Positions 50,650 to 59,473 of a stretch of 64,000 bases of DNA are shown here, in pieces. Location: contig JBBANJ010000002.1 in assembly GCA_040402055.1 (NCBI GenBank), forward strand, positions 1 to 64,000, written 5' to 3'. Both the position numbers and the translations under genes were made by a program. Positions within the stretch are counted from its first letter, which is position 1, and the number at the start of each line of letters is the position of its first letter. The notes beneath the pieces were generated by a model that saw nothing but the letters and a program-made list of their open reading frames with translations, searched no databases and was not told the DNA's origin. The DNA is from UBA2093 sp040402055. GTDB lineage: Bacteria > Actinomycetota > Acidimicrobiia > Acidimicrobiales > Ilumatobacteraceae.

Positions 50650-51843
50650 ATGCGGCGTATTGCTTCATTAATTGCTACAGCGATTCTCACGGCCAGCTGC
50701 GGACAAGCAGCCACAACTACGACCACATCTGTAACCTCTGAAATTCTCTCTGGGACAGTTTCATATTCATCACGAGAAATCGGAACTTTGCCAGGGGCTG
50801 TTGACCTCATTCAACGTGACAATGCTGACTCATTTTTCTATTTGGTTTCGCGATTCGGCACAATTCAACGTTGGCAACCGGATGGGACCGTCATAGACAC
50901 GGTTCTTGATATCTCCACCGCAACAACATCAGAGGGTGAACGCGGTCTCTTAGGTTTAGCTTTCCGCCGAATTAATAAACAATGGGAAGCATTTATCAAC
51001 TTCACTGATCTCTCTGGAGACACCGTTATTTCTCGATTTGATGTGAACTCAGATGGCCGCTTCGTCGTGGGTACTCGTGCAACTGGTACAGAAATCATGA
51101 AGATTGCTCAGCCGTATTCAAATCACAATGGCGGGGCTGTTGTGGTCGGTCCAGACAACATGCTGTACATCGGAATGGGAGACGGAGGCAGTGCAGCCGA
51201 TCCAGAACGACGCGCTCTTGATAAAGGCGAGTTACTCGGAAAGATATTGAGGATTAACCCAAGCAAGTCTGGATACGAAATTCCGAAAGACAATCCATTT
51301 GTTGATGCTCCGGGTGCACGAGGAGAGATCTGGTCTATTGGATTGCGTAATCCATGGAGATTCAACTTCGATGTTTTTGGAAACATCTGGATTGCAGATG
51401 TTGGGCAAAACAAGTGGGAAGAAGTCAATGCCAGCCCCGGGACACCGAAAATTCCTGGAGGCAAAGGAAAGAGTTTTGGGTGGAGTGCCTATGAAGGAAG
51501 TCATGCGTTCAATACAGACGTTGATTCACCAGGCGCTATCGCTCCCGTCTTTGAATACGAACATACAAATGGCGCGTGCTCAATATCTGGCGGGGCCGTT
51601 GGTACCAACACGACCACTTCTGGCAGGGCTGGTTGGTACTTCTTCGGTGATTATTGCACCGGAACGATGACGGCGATTCTGACTGATGGAACATCAACCG
51701 TTGCATCTGAGACCGTACTGAAGGATTTGGGGAACATCACTGCGGTTCGCAGCACCTTCAACGGAATGTTCGTCATATCCCTCGAAGGGACAGTGCGCCA
51801 AGTGATTTCAACGCGCCAGAGTTCTAGCGGCGAGTCCCCATAA
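50650..51843 (+). CDS. PQQ-dependent aldose sugar dehydrogenase-like lipoprotein
   Basis: A 397-residue lipoprotein with lipobox LTASC and a short Thr linker. The rest is a glucose/sorbosone dehydrogenase beta-propeller (GERGLLGLAF, YSNHNGGAVVVGPDNMLYIGMGDGGSAADPERRA, GLRNPWRFNFD, ADVGQNKWEEVN, FFGDYCTG, read in blocks). The His after YSNHNGG is the likely base. Members oxidise aldoses with PQQ; no PQQ synthesis genes are nearby. It starts 3 bases after tesB, and its end overlaps mreB by 20 bases, tail to tail. Confidence 0.87.
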   Translation: MRRIASLIATAILTASCGQAATTTTTSVTSEILSGTVSYSSREIGTLPGAVDLIQRDNADSFFYLVSRFGTIQRWQPDGTVIDTVLDISTATTSEGERGLLGLAFRRINKQWEAFINFTDLSGDTVISRFDVNSDGRFVVGTRATGTEIMKIAQPYSNHNGGAVVVGPDNMLYIGMGDGGSAADPERRALDKGELLGKILRINPSKSGYEIPKDNPFVDAPGARGEIWSIGLRNPWRFNFDVFGNIWIADVGQNKWEEVNASPGTPKIPGGKGKSFGWSAYEGSHAFNTDVDSPGAIAPVFEYEHTNGACSISGGAVGTNTTTSGRAGWYFFGDYCTGTMTAILTDGTSTVASETVLKDLGNITAVRSTFNGMFVISLEGTVRQVISTRQSSSGESP

Positions 51844-52828
51844 ACATGCCTCGTAGGGCCTGGTAGTTCTCAATACAGTGCCCCGCACCGAGCACTACGG
51901 CCTCAAGAGGCTGAGGCGACATCTTGACTGGCACTTCAGTTTCACGCTCAATGCGGGCAGCGAGTCCGCGCAGCATTCCACCACCGCCAACTAGGTACAT
52001 CCCGCGAGCGAGGAAATCTTGAGCCAGTTCAGGTGGGGCTTTCGCTAAACAACGCTTCACAGACAACACCATTGCAGCGACAGGTTCGTCAATTGCGAAT
52101 CGCACTTCTTCTGCAGTTAAGCGAACAGTCTTTGGAAGTCCTGTTACTAAGTCACGTCCACGAATATCTGCACTGCGATCGTGCGGGCCGGGTTCTGCTG
52201 AACCAATTTGAATTTTAATTTCTTCAGCTGTGCGCTCACCAATTGCAACACCATGTTCACGACGTACATAACTTTGAATGGCTGCGTCAATATCAAAACT
52301 GCCAACACGAATTGCTTCAAGTGCAACTACGCCACCCAAACTAATAACCGCAGTTTCAGTTGTGCCACCACCGATGTCAATCACCATGTTGCCAACAGGT
52401 TCATCAATAGGAAGATTGGCACCAATAGCTGCTGCCATCGGTTGTTCAATTAGTTGAGCATCAGACGCACCCGCGCGACGTGTGGCATCAGTAACCGCGC
52501 GTCGTTCCACTTCGGTAATTGCTGATGGAACACAGATAACAACTTTGGGTCGCGTGAACCGCGAAACACCAACACGTTGCAATAACAAACGAATCATTCG
52601 CTCGGTGATATCAAAGTCCGTGATTGCACCGCCGCGTAATGGTCGAACAGCGACGATGTAACTAGGAGTACGGCCAATCATGTCCCAGGCATCATGTCCG
52701 GTGGCCAATACCTCACCAGATTGGCGGTTTACTGCAATAACTGAGGGCTCATTGAGCACTATGCCCTTGCCCTTCATGTACACCAAAGTGTTGGCGGTAC
52801 CGAGGTCAATTGCGAGGTCACGAGCCAT
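51824..52828 (-). CDS. mreB: Rod shape-determining protein MreB
   Basis: A 334-residue bacterial actin. The phosphate loops are AIDLGTANTLVYMKGKGIVLNEP and NMVIDIGGGTTETAVISLGG, and LVGGGGMLRGLAARI is the adenosine motif. It directs lateral wall synthesis beneath the membrane. GAAGGA precedes the ATG. No mreC or mreD lies beside it. The next gene upstream encodes a 68-residue membrane protein. Confidence 0.94.
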   Translation of the reverse strand: MARDLAIDLGTANTLVYMKGKGIVLNEPSVIAVNRQSGEVLATGHDAWDMIGRTPSYIVAVRPLRGGAITDFDITERMIRLLLQRVGVSRFTRPKVVICVPSAITEVERRAVTDATRRAGASDAQLIEQPMAAAIGANLPIDEPVGNMVIDIGGGTTETAVISLGGVVALEAIRVGSFDIDAAIQSYVRREHGVAIGERTAEEIKIQIGSAEPGPHDRSADIRGRDLVTGLPKTVRLTAEEVRFAIDEPVAAMVLSVKRCLAKAPPELAQDFLARGMYLVGGGGMLRGLAARIERETEVPVKMSPQPLEAVVLGAGHCIENYQALRGMFMGTRR

Positions 52829-52864
52829 GGTTAGGTCCTTCTATGGAGATACGGGTTGTGCTCA

Positions 52865-53071
52865 TTAGTTGCGCCGGTCTTCTGGATTATTGCGGTGCAC
52901 TGATGATTGTCGCGCTTCAGGAGACAATGCATCGATATGTCGACGGAAGTTTGCAATTCCGTCATCAATGCGCACATTGCGATTATCAAGAAAAATCATT
53001 ACAAGCAATGTTGCCCCAGACACAATTGCAATGAAAGAGAAAAGGCCAGTGAAGAAGGAAACCGCGATCAT
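52865..53071 (-). CDS. Small single-pass membrane protein, 68 residues
   Basis: Not recognised. Residues 4-28 form one hydrophobic segment (SFFTGLFSFIAIVSGATLLVMIF), read as a signal-anchor, followed by a charged 38-residue cytoplasmic tail rich in Arg, Asp and Asn. Its ATG overlaps the moaE stop by 4 bases, and mreB follows 36 bases later. The coupling and position argue that it is a real gene. A role with MreB at the membrane is possible but unproven. Confidence 0.6.
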   Translation of the reverse strand: MIAVSFFTGLFSFIAIVSGATLLVMIFLDNRNVRIDDGIANFRRHIDALSPEARQSSVHRNNPEDRRN

Positions 53072-53550
53072 GTCGGATTACTTCCTACTTGCTGTGGCGT
53101 AGTGATGTCATGGGCACCGGTGCCCCAATCAGAGCCGCCGTCCCAATTTTCTTTTTTCCAGATTGGTGCTGACTCTTTTAATGCATCGATAAGAAAACGT
53201 GCGGCTTCAAATGCAACGGGGCGATGACCGGAAGATACGGCAACGACTACAGACGATTCGCCCAATGACAATTCTCCGGTGCGATGCAGAATTGCGATTC
53301 GTCGAGCATCCGTAAAACGAACTCGTGCTTCATTAGCAATCTTGGCAAACGATGGGATGACTGCGTCTTCGTACGCCTCGTACTCAAGCGAGGTGACATC
53401 TGTGCGACCATCTGCATGGTCACGTACTGTGCCTGAAAATAGGACAACGGCGCCACAGTCTGGCCGCACTGCCCACTGATAGATATCGCCGATGGGAAGT
53501 TCTGAGGCGGTCAATTCGAACCACTCTTCTCCGAGCAACGGTGCAGGCAT
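53068..53550 (-). CDS. moaE: Molybdopterin synthase catalytic subunit
   Basis: A 160-residue MoaE. LFSGTVRDHADGRTDVTSLEYEAYE, HRTGELSLGESSVVVAVSSGHR and FLIDALKESAPIWKKENW, read in blocks, carry the conserved Arg, His and Lys residues. With thiocarboxylated MoaD it sulfurates precursor Z to molybdopterin. No moaD is adjacent. TACGAT lies 6 bases before the ATG. The C-terminal 20 residues extend past the usual end. Confidence 0.93.
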   Translation of the reverse strand: MPAPLLGEEWFELTASELPIGDIYQWAVRPDCGAVVLFSGTVRDHADGRTDVTSLEYEAYEDAVIPSFAKIANEARVRFTDARRIAILHRTGELSLGESSVVVAVSSGHRPVAFEAARFLIDALKESAPIWKKENWDGGSDWGTGAHDITTPQQVGSNPT

Positions 53551-53556
53551 GAGCCA

Positions 53557-53562
53557 ATCGTA
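53557..53562 (-). promoter_or_regulatory. Putative leaderless -10 (TACGAT)
   Basis: TACGAT on the minus strand lies 6 bases before the moaE ATG at 53550. Confidence 0.4.
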
Positions 53563-53635
53563 CTCTCACGGCACAGGGTAGGGCTTGTGATGGCGCCGAC
53601 ACTTGCGTATCCATCGCGATTAGTGTCTGTCACTT

Positions 53636-54433
53636 GTGAGCGCTGATGAATTTGAAAACCAAGATCCAGCACCCGTGCCCGCCTATGAACGCACATGGCG
53701 CCACCCAGCCGAAATGGCAGATGCCGCACGAACAGATTTCCTTGCAACACAGCCAAGAATTAGTCGTCGCCTGACGGCTTTTGCAGCAGGTGTCAGTTTG
53801 GTCGCTTCAGGTGCGGTCCTCGCCATTGCTATTCCAAAGGGAATCTCTTCCTATAGAGAAGAAGTAGAGGCCGCCTTTCAAGCCTCGTCAAGTAGCACCG
53901 TTGCACTGGTCAAAAATTACTCACAGAAAGAGATGGCAGTCATCAAAAGCGATACCAGTACAACGTCGGCATTGTCACTTGGAAACGGCGTCTGGATCGC
54001 AGCCAGCGACGACATTGCCACAGCAGAATCACTGTGGGTCACGTCAGAGTCAGGGCAAGATTCGCCCGTCAAAATCGTTGCGACAGATCCCGACACCGGA
54101 CTATCTCTTATTTATTGTCAGGAAAAGTCAGCGTGGGGACCCGCGCCAGACCTGAGCCACCTGATTGATCCCACCAAAATATCGGATCTCTCGCAGTATC
54201 AAGTTGTTGATTCTGCCGCGTCGATTGCATTCGTTCCTCAACCCAGTTTGCTGACAGACAACGATTCAACTGATGTACCAATCGACTCCACCGACACAAT
54301 TCATGGAATCGCAACTGTTCGCAATTCTCAAGGTCAATTAGTCGGAATTGTTGTGCGGCGCGATCACTCAGCTTGGATGCTGAATAAGGAATCAATCATC
54401 AGCGTAATTCGCACGCTCTTAAGACAACCCTGA
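53636..54433 (+). CDS. Membrane-anchored trypsin-like pseudo-protease (ERTWRHP type)
   Basis: A 265-residue protein. The cytoplasmic N terminus has YERTWRHPAEMADA, a motif I associate with acidimicrobial envelope proteins. One membrane helix (about 48-66) follows. The outer domain keeps the trypsin-like layout but not the triad. ATAESLW stands where TNAHV is expected, DPDTGLSL where DxxxDLAL is expected, and no GNSGG is visible. It is therefore probably non-catalytic. The start is a GTG. It precedes the zincin-like gene by 36 bases. Confidence 0.65.
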   Translation: MSADEFENQDPAPVPAYERTWRHPAEMADAARTDFLATQPRISRRLTAFAAGVSLVASGAVLAIAIPKGISSYREEVEAAFQASSSSTVALVKNYSQKEMAVIKSDTSTTSALSLGNGVWIAASDDIATAESLWVTSESGQDSPVKIVATDPDTGLSLIYCQEKSAWGPAPDLSHLIDPTKISDLSQYQVVDSAASIAFVPQPSLLTDNDSTDVPIDSTDTIHGIATVRNSQGQLVGIVVRRDHSAWMLNKESIISVIRTLLRQP

Positions 54434-54457
54434 CGATGTAACGCACGTCAGTTCTCC

Positions 54458-54463
54458 TATCAT
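54458..54463 (+). promoter_or_regulatory. Putative leaderless -10 (TATCAT)
   Basis: TATCAT lies 6 bases before the ATG at 54470. Confidence 0.45.
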
Positions 54464-54469
54464 TGGTAC

Positions 54470-55648
54470 ATGGCTGACGGCGACATCAATGCTTCTAATC
54501 CTTTCGGCGGTATTCCCTTCTTCAATGACATGATGCGGGCAATGGCTGGACAAGGCCCGCTTAATTGGGATCTGGCGCAGCAGTTTGCACAACTCGGTGC
54601 AGTGGGCGATGCCGCAGATTCAGAACCAGATACTGCCACTCGTTTAGCGTTCAATTCCCTTGCAGACATTGCCGATATGCATGTTCGCGCAATCACGTCG
54701 CTCTCTACCGGGTCAAATGACACGCATACCGAAATTCTCACAACTACACGAGCACGGTGGGCGCATCGCACCTTGACCGACCTACGACCGTTGTTCACAA
54801 ACCTTGCAACTGCTCTTCAGTCACACAACACAGGCGGTGACGTGCCTGATGATCCGATGGCAGCCATGATGGCAAACCTTTCCACCATGATGGCCCCCGC
54901 AATGATGGGAATGTCTGTTGGCTCAATGATTGGCTCACTCGCCAGTCACGCGTTAGGACAATATGAAATTCCTCTTGCACGTCCGCACGCATCGGAAATA
55001 CTCATCGTGGCCTCATCTGTTGACGCATTCGCATTGGAATGGGAAATTCCAAAAGATGATCTACGCATGTGGGTCCTCATTCATGAACTTGCATCGCACG
55101 CTGTTCTTGCAGCACCAGCTATCGCAGATGGTCTCACAACTTTGGTCCAGGCACATGTGTCTGCGTTTCGACCAGACCCAGACGCATTGATGTCGTCTCT
55201 CACTGATCTCGACCCAACCGACACAGATGCCATGGCTGCAGTGCAAAATTTGCTCTCAAACCCAATGGTCATGATGGGCGCGTCGCGCACTGCCGAACAA
55301 GAAGCGCTTGCGCCTGTTCTTGATGCCCACTTGGCTGCAATTTCTGGCTACATCGACTACGTCGTTGACTCTGTCAGTTCACGTCTCTTGGGTGGTGCGT
55401 CACCAATTGCCGAAGCTGTCCGTCGACGTCGAGTGCAGAACGGCACGAACTCACATCTAGTGGAACAACTTCTTGGCATCTCTCAGACCCGTGCTCAGCA
55501 GCAACGTGGTCGCGCGTTCATTCAAGGCGTTGTAGAGCGAGAGGGCTCAGCATTACTGCCAGCACTTGTGTCGGCGCCAGGAAATCTTCCTACGCCTAGT
55601 GAGATCGACGCTCCCGGGTTGTGGCTCGCCCGCCTCGAAATCCAATAG
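54470..55648 (+). CDS. Zincin_2-family (TIGR03624-like) putative metallopeptidase
   Basis: A 392-residue soluble protein of the actinobacterial zincin_2 family. NPFGGIPFFNDMMRAM opens it and a Met/Ala/Gly-rich stretch (MMAPAMMGMSVGSMIGSLAS) lies in the middle. The metal motif reads WVLIHELASHAVL: His-Glu is followed by the second His one residue too far for HExxH. Catalysis is therefore doubtful. Family members are uncharacterised. The 3' end overlaps the convergent MFS gene by 53 bases. Confidence 0.75.
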   Translation: MADGDINASNPFGGIPFFNDMMRAMAGQGPLNWDLAQQFAQLGAVGDAADSEPDTATRLAFNSLADIADMHVRAITSLSTGSNDTHTEILTTTRARWAHRTLTDLRPLFTNLATALQSHNTGGDVPDDPMAAMMANLSTMMAPAMMGMSVGSMIGSLASHALGQYEIPLARPHASEILIVASSVDAFALEWEIPKDDLRMWVLIHELASHAVLAAPAIADGLTTLVQAHVSAFRPDPDALMSSLTDLDPTDTDAMAAVQNLLSNPMVMMGASRTAEQEALAPVLDAHLAAISGYIDYVVDSVSSRLLGGASPIAEAVRRRRVQNGTNSHLVEQLLGISQTRAQQQRGRAFIQGVVEREGSALLPALVSAPGNLPTPSEIDAPGLWLARLEIQ

Positions 55649-56831
55649 TCGTACCACCCATTCGCGCGTACATCACTGCGCCAGCGACTCCGACAACGCC
55701 AACAACGACAAACCCCACCCATCCAGCGGGTGCAAATATTACGGGCACTAGTCCGCCAGCAACCCACGCCATTTGGTTCTGAGTCTCAAAACGTGAAAAA
55801 GCTCGGCCTCTGTTTGCATCAGGCGCCCCGCTTTGCACTGTTGCCTCAAATGCGAGCCGACCAATTGCTGCAGCTGCATTGACAACTGCTGCCAACAAAA
55901 TTCCGCCAGTAATGCGTCCGTACCATGCGGTTCCTATGCCAACCATTCCGACAGAAACGAGTGAGAACAAAAGCATGGTCTCCACTCGCATTCTCTTTCG
56001 CAAAGACGGACCAACAAAGTTTGCGCCCAACGTCGCAAGACCCGACAACCCAATCGCTAATCCAAACCACGCAGTGCCAGCTATTTCACGACGCAACCAG
56101 AAAGCCAGATGAAAGAACATGAATCCGACTATTCCGCGCAAAACACGCATTGCATTTGCAGCCGCTACGACGCTCGCAGAATGCAATTCTTCTGTTTCTA
56201 AAGCATCTGCTGGTGTTGCGGCAACCACACTTTTGGGTAGGCGATTGGCATTGAGGGCGGCGGCAAGGAATGCAATTACTCCAAAACCAAGTGCGGCTTG
56301 AGAACTAATCAATTGAAGAAGTCCGACTGGGACCACGACAATAAACCCAGTGATGCCTGCGACTTGACCAAGCTTGCTATTCGCTTCAACTAGTCCATCG
56401 GGATCAGAAATTATGGTCGGCACCAAGGATGATTTTGCAATTGAATACGTTTTTGCAAGAACAAGTGACACGAATGCCAACGGGAAAAGCACCAGCGAAT
56501 CAAGCGAACGCATCATGCCAATCAGTACAAGCGCACGCAGGATGGCAACCAGCAACACAACCATGCGTTGCCCACCACGTATGCGATCAACAAGCGGACC
56601 AACAAACGGTGCCACGATCGCAAATGGCGCCATGCTCACAGCAAGAAACAAAATTACTTTGGTGCGGGCAGCATCGGGACTGATCGACAAAAAGAGTGAA
56701 TCAGCCAGAGCCAAAGTCAGGGCTGTCTCGCCCGCCACCATAAGAGAATGAGTACGCGACAACCTCTGAAAGGCACTGACGGGAGGCAGACCACCGTTAA
56801 CTAAAGGTTTAGTTTTACTCCGCGTGACCAC
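55596..56831 (-). CDS. MFS transporter
   Basis: A 411-residue major-facilitator protein with about twelve hydrophobic segments. GPLVDRIRGGQRMVVLLVAILRA matches the A-motif loop, and NRGRAFSRFETQNQMAWVAGGL lies before the last helices. The substrate is unknown. TAGTAT at 56838-56843 lies 6 bases before its GTG start, and the gene begins 9 bases after the response regulator stop, so it may be read from both its own and the regulator promoter. Confidence 0.85.
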   Translation of the reverse strand: MVTRSKTKPLVNGGLPPVSAFQRLSRTHSLMVAGETALTLALADSLFLSISPDAARTKVILFLAVSMAPFAIVAPFVGPLVDRIRGGQRMVVLLVAILRALVLIGMMRSLDSLVLFPLAFVSLVLAKTYSIAKSSLVPTIISDPDGLVEANSKLGQVAGITGFIVVVPVGLLQLISSQAALGFGVIAFLAAALNANRLPKSVVAATPADALETEELHSASVVAAANAMRVLRGIVGFMFFHLAFWLRREIAGTAWFGLAIGLSGLATLGANFVGPSLRKRMRVETMLLFSLVSVGMVGIGTAWYGRITGGILLAAVVNAAAAIGRLAFEATVQSGAPDANRGRAFSRFETQNQMAWVAGGLVPVIFAPAGWVGFVVVGVVGVAGAVMYARMGGTTIGFRGGRATTRERRSH

Positions 56832-56837
56832 GCAGCG

Positions 56838-56843
56838 ATACTA
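56838..56843 (-). promoter_or_regulatory. Putative leaderless -10 (TAGTAT)
   Basis: TAGTAT on the minus strand lies 6 bases before the MFS GTG at 56831 and overlaps the end of the response regulator gene. Confidence 0.4.
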
Positions 56844-57566
56844 CGCCGAACGTTGTTTGTCGTACTTGTATCCGAGGCCACGAATAGTGACAATGCGCGT
56901 CGGATTAGCAGGATCATCTTCAATTTTTGAACGTAGACGCTTGACATGGACGTCGAGGGTCTTGGTGTCGCCCACATAATCACTGCCCCACACGCGGTCA
57001 ATCAGTGTTTCGCGCGGCAATACTCGTCCCGCATTAGCGAGCAAAATATGAAGCAGTTCAAATTCCTTCAGTGGCAAAGCTTGTGCTTCTCCACGAATGA
57101 TTACTTCGTGTTGATCGGGGTCAAGTGCAACGTCGCCGACCTCAATAGAAGCTCCGGAAAGTTCTCCACCACGATCATTTGGCACGCGACGCATTACTGC
57201 GCGCATACGTGCTGTTAATTCACGAAGACGATACGGCTTTGTGACGTAGTCATCTGCTCCGACTTCTAGACCAACAACAGTGTCGATCTCTGCGCCTTTT
57301 GCAGTGACCATAATGATTGGGGTTGTGGTCTTCTTACGCAATTGGCGACACACATCTATGCCAGACATTTTCGGCAGCATGACATCAAGTAGAACAAGAT
57401 CTGGCTGAACAAGATCGAACATTTCAAGAGCTTGCAAACCGTCTCGGGCAACCTCAACACGGAATCCTTCGCGCTTTAATCCGACCTGCAATGCCTCAAT
57501 GAACGACTCTTCGTCTTCCACTACCAACACCGTTGGGATACCTACTGCTGTCCGTGCGTTCACCAT
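56841..57566 (-). CDS. OmpR/PhoB-family response regulator (RegX3/PhoP-like)
   Basis: A 241-residue two-domain regulator. The receiver domain (about 12-125) has VVEDEESF, the phospho-acceptor Asp in DLVLLDVMLPKMSG and Lys in MVTAKGAE. The winged-helix domain (about 145-235) ends with LDVHVKRLRSKIEDDPANPTRIVTIRGLGYKYD, read in blocks. Next to a SenX3-like kinase, phoU and ppk, it is probably the phosphate-starvation regulator that would bind the PHO-like repeats before phoU. Confidence 0.92.
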   Translation of the reverse strand: MVNARTAVGIPTVLVVEDEESFIEALQVGLKREGFRVEVARDGLQALEMFDLVQPDLVLLDVMLPKMSGIDVCRQLRKKTTTPIIMVTAKGAEIDTVVGLEVGADDYVTKPYRLRELTARMRAVMRRVPNDRGGELSGASIEVGDVALDPDQHEVIIRGEAQALPLKEFELLHILLANAGRVLPRETLIDRVWGSDYVGDTKTLDVHVKRLRSKIEDDPANPTRIVTIRGLGYKYDKQRSA

Positions 57567-57582
57567 GCCCTCCCATAGTGGC

Positions 57583-58695
57583 TCATGTTGGCCTCAAAAC
57601 ACGAGGTATCTGGAGAATAAACGTCGAACCTTCACCTTCCCGAGACCGTACGTTCACCTCCCCGCCATGATTCGTGGCCACATGACGCACAATTGACAGC
57701 CCGAGGCCTGTGCCGCCAGTGGCTCTATTGCGAGCTCGATCGACTCTGTAGAAGCGTTCAAAAATCCGATCAATGCTGTCTGCGGGGATTCCGATGCCCC
57801 TATCTTCCACTTCCACTGACACGGTGGTGTCTGTGGTCAGAACTCGAACATCAACTTGATGTGTCTGATCGCTGTACTTCACGGCGTTCTCCACCAAGTT
57901 TGCAAGAGCTGACACCAACTGAAAGAAATCGCCCGAAACTATTGCGACGCCTTTCTCGGAGTTGAGTAGCAACGGCACACCTTTGCGCATTGCAATAGGA
58001 CTGACCCGCTCAATTGCCTCAGCCGCCACATCAGCCAAATCAATGTCGGTCGTAAGCATCTCGCCACCTAATTCGATGCGTGACAATTCAAGAAGGTCAT
58101 CAATAGTGCGTGACATACGTTGTGCTTCAATCACCATGCGTCCAGTTAGACGTAGTACCAATTCATCATCGGTCTCCCCTTCAATGGTTTCTGCCAAAAC
58201 AGAAATTGCACCGATGGGAGTCTTAAGTTCATGACTGACGTTTGCAACAAAGTCAGTACGGACTTGATCAATACGCCACCGCTCGGTGACATCGTCCATG
58301 ATTGCAATTGCTCCACCATCTGTAAGGGGAATTGCGCGCACTTCAATAACACGCTGTGGAGGGCCAGCCAATTGAATTTGTTCGCGACTTTCAAGTCCCC
58401 TCAACGCCAACACAAGCAATCGCTCTGCAGCAGCTTCAACAAGTACATCGGCATGGCGAGCACCAGCAATCGACATAGCAACCGTATTTCGAAATCGTTC
58501 TTGCCCTTCGGGAAGGAGAACTACGACGCCCATTGGAAGTGCATCAAGAAGAACTTTTATCTCTGCTTCTGAATCTGGCACCAATACTGATTCGGCGGCA
58601 ACAGGAGGCTGCAAAATCTGAGACTTGCGAGTGCGATCACGAATGAAAAAACCAGCAACTACTCCGCAGGCAAGGCCGACAATCAACAACCACAT
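57583..58695 (-). CDS. Sensor histidine kinase (SenX3/PhoR-like)
   Basis: A 370-residue kinase. One membrane helix lies at residues 2-20, then a PAS-like sensor (about 45-150, LDALPMGVVVLLPEGQERFRNTVAM). The H-box is NVSHELKTPIGAISVLAETIEG, and the N, G1, F and G2 boxes are LVENAVKYSD, DRGIGIPADS, IFERFYRVD and GGTGLGLSIV. Lacking a large outer domain, it probably reads phosphate status through PhoU and the Pst system, as SenX3 does. It lies 16 bases before the regulator gene. Confidence 0.92.
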   Translation of the reverse strand: MWLLIVGLACGVVAGFFIRDRTRKSQILQPPVAAESVLVPDSEAEIKVLLDALPMGVVVLLPEGQERFRNTVAMSIAGARHADVLVEAAAERLLVLALRGLESREQIQLAGPPQRVIEVRAIPLTDGGAIAIMDDVTERWRIDQVRTDFVANVSHELKTPIGAISVLAETIEGETDDELVLRLTGRMVIEAQRMSRTIDDLLELSRIELGGEMLTTDIDLADVAAEAIERVSPIAMRKGVPLLLNSEKGVAIVSGDFFQLVSALANLVENAVKYSDQTHQVDVRVLTTDTTVSVEVEDRGIGIPADSIDRIFERFYRVDRARNRATGGTGLGLSIVRHVATNHGGEVNVRSREGEGSTFILQIPRVLRPT

Positions 58696-58716
58696 ATCAA
58701 TGCCGAACTAGCGGAA

Positions 58717-59454
58717 TTAACTTTCTTTTATGGGAAAGAAAGGAATGCCATCGGTGTCGTCTTCGCCAGATTTCTGACGGAAGCGGGCTGCGCCTTTGTG
58801 CTCTGGCAACCAACCTGTAACCAAATACCGCACGCGCTCACCAATGTTGACTGCATGGTCACCAATACGCTCATAGAAACGAGCAACGACCGCGAGTTGA
58901 ATTGCAACTTGCAGGTCGATTGCGTTTTCTGAATGGCTCTCAAGGATTGCCTGAACGAATTCACGCTGCAAGCTGTCTAAGTACGAGTCCATGTCGTCAA
59001 TTGCGGCGGCCTTTGCAGCATCATTTTCTTCGAATGACTCGAGAGCTGATTCCCACAACTGTTCTGCCTGCTCGCCCATGCGCGCAATCAACCCACGAAG
59101 ACGAGGGTCAAGGTCGTGGCCATATATACGGCGCGCAGCTTTACAAATGTTTACTGCTAGGTCTGCAGACCGTTCAATTTCCGCAATCATTTTCACGACC
59201 GAAACAACCTGACGGAGGTCACCAGCTACCGGAGCCTGCAACGCAAGAATTTGATAACAACGTTCTTCAAGTTCCAGTGAAAGCGAATCGATCTCGTCGT
59301 CAAACTGAATCAGCGCATCAGCGCCTTCGAGATCACCATTAAGAATCACTGCTGTGGCGCGAGGAATGGCTTCAATAACTGACGCCGCCAATCGCACAAG
59401 TTCAGTACGAACGCCATCTAGTTGCTGGTGAAAACCTTTACGAAGTTCGTCCAT
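58717..59454 (-). CDS. phoU: Phosphate signalling protein PhoU
   Basis: A 245-residue protein with two PhoU three-helix bundles (about 8-95 and 115-210), each with a metal-binding pattern (DDEIDSLSLELEERC; RIGDHAVNIGERV). It links phosphate transport to kinase activity. The C-terminal 25 residues form an Asp-rich tail. GGAGG precedes the ATG, and an array of 11-bp repeats lies 55-93 bases upstream. It heads phoU-kinase-regulator. Confidence 0.94.
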   Translation of the reverse strand: MDELRKGFHQQLDGVRTELVRLAASVIEAIPRATAVILNGDLEGADALIQFDDEIDSLSLELEERCYQILALQAPVAGDLRQVVSVVKMIAEIERSADLAVNICKAARRIYGHDLDPRLRGLIARMGEQAEQLWESALESFEENDAAKAAAIDDMDSYLDSLQREFVQAILESHSENAIDLQVAIQLAVVARFYERIGDHAVNIGERVRYLVTGWLPEHKGAARFRQKSGEDDTDGIPFFPIKES

Positions 59455-59473
59455 GATTCCTCCTGAGAAAAAG

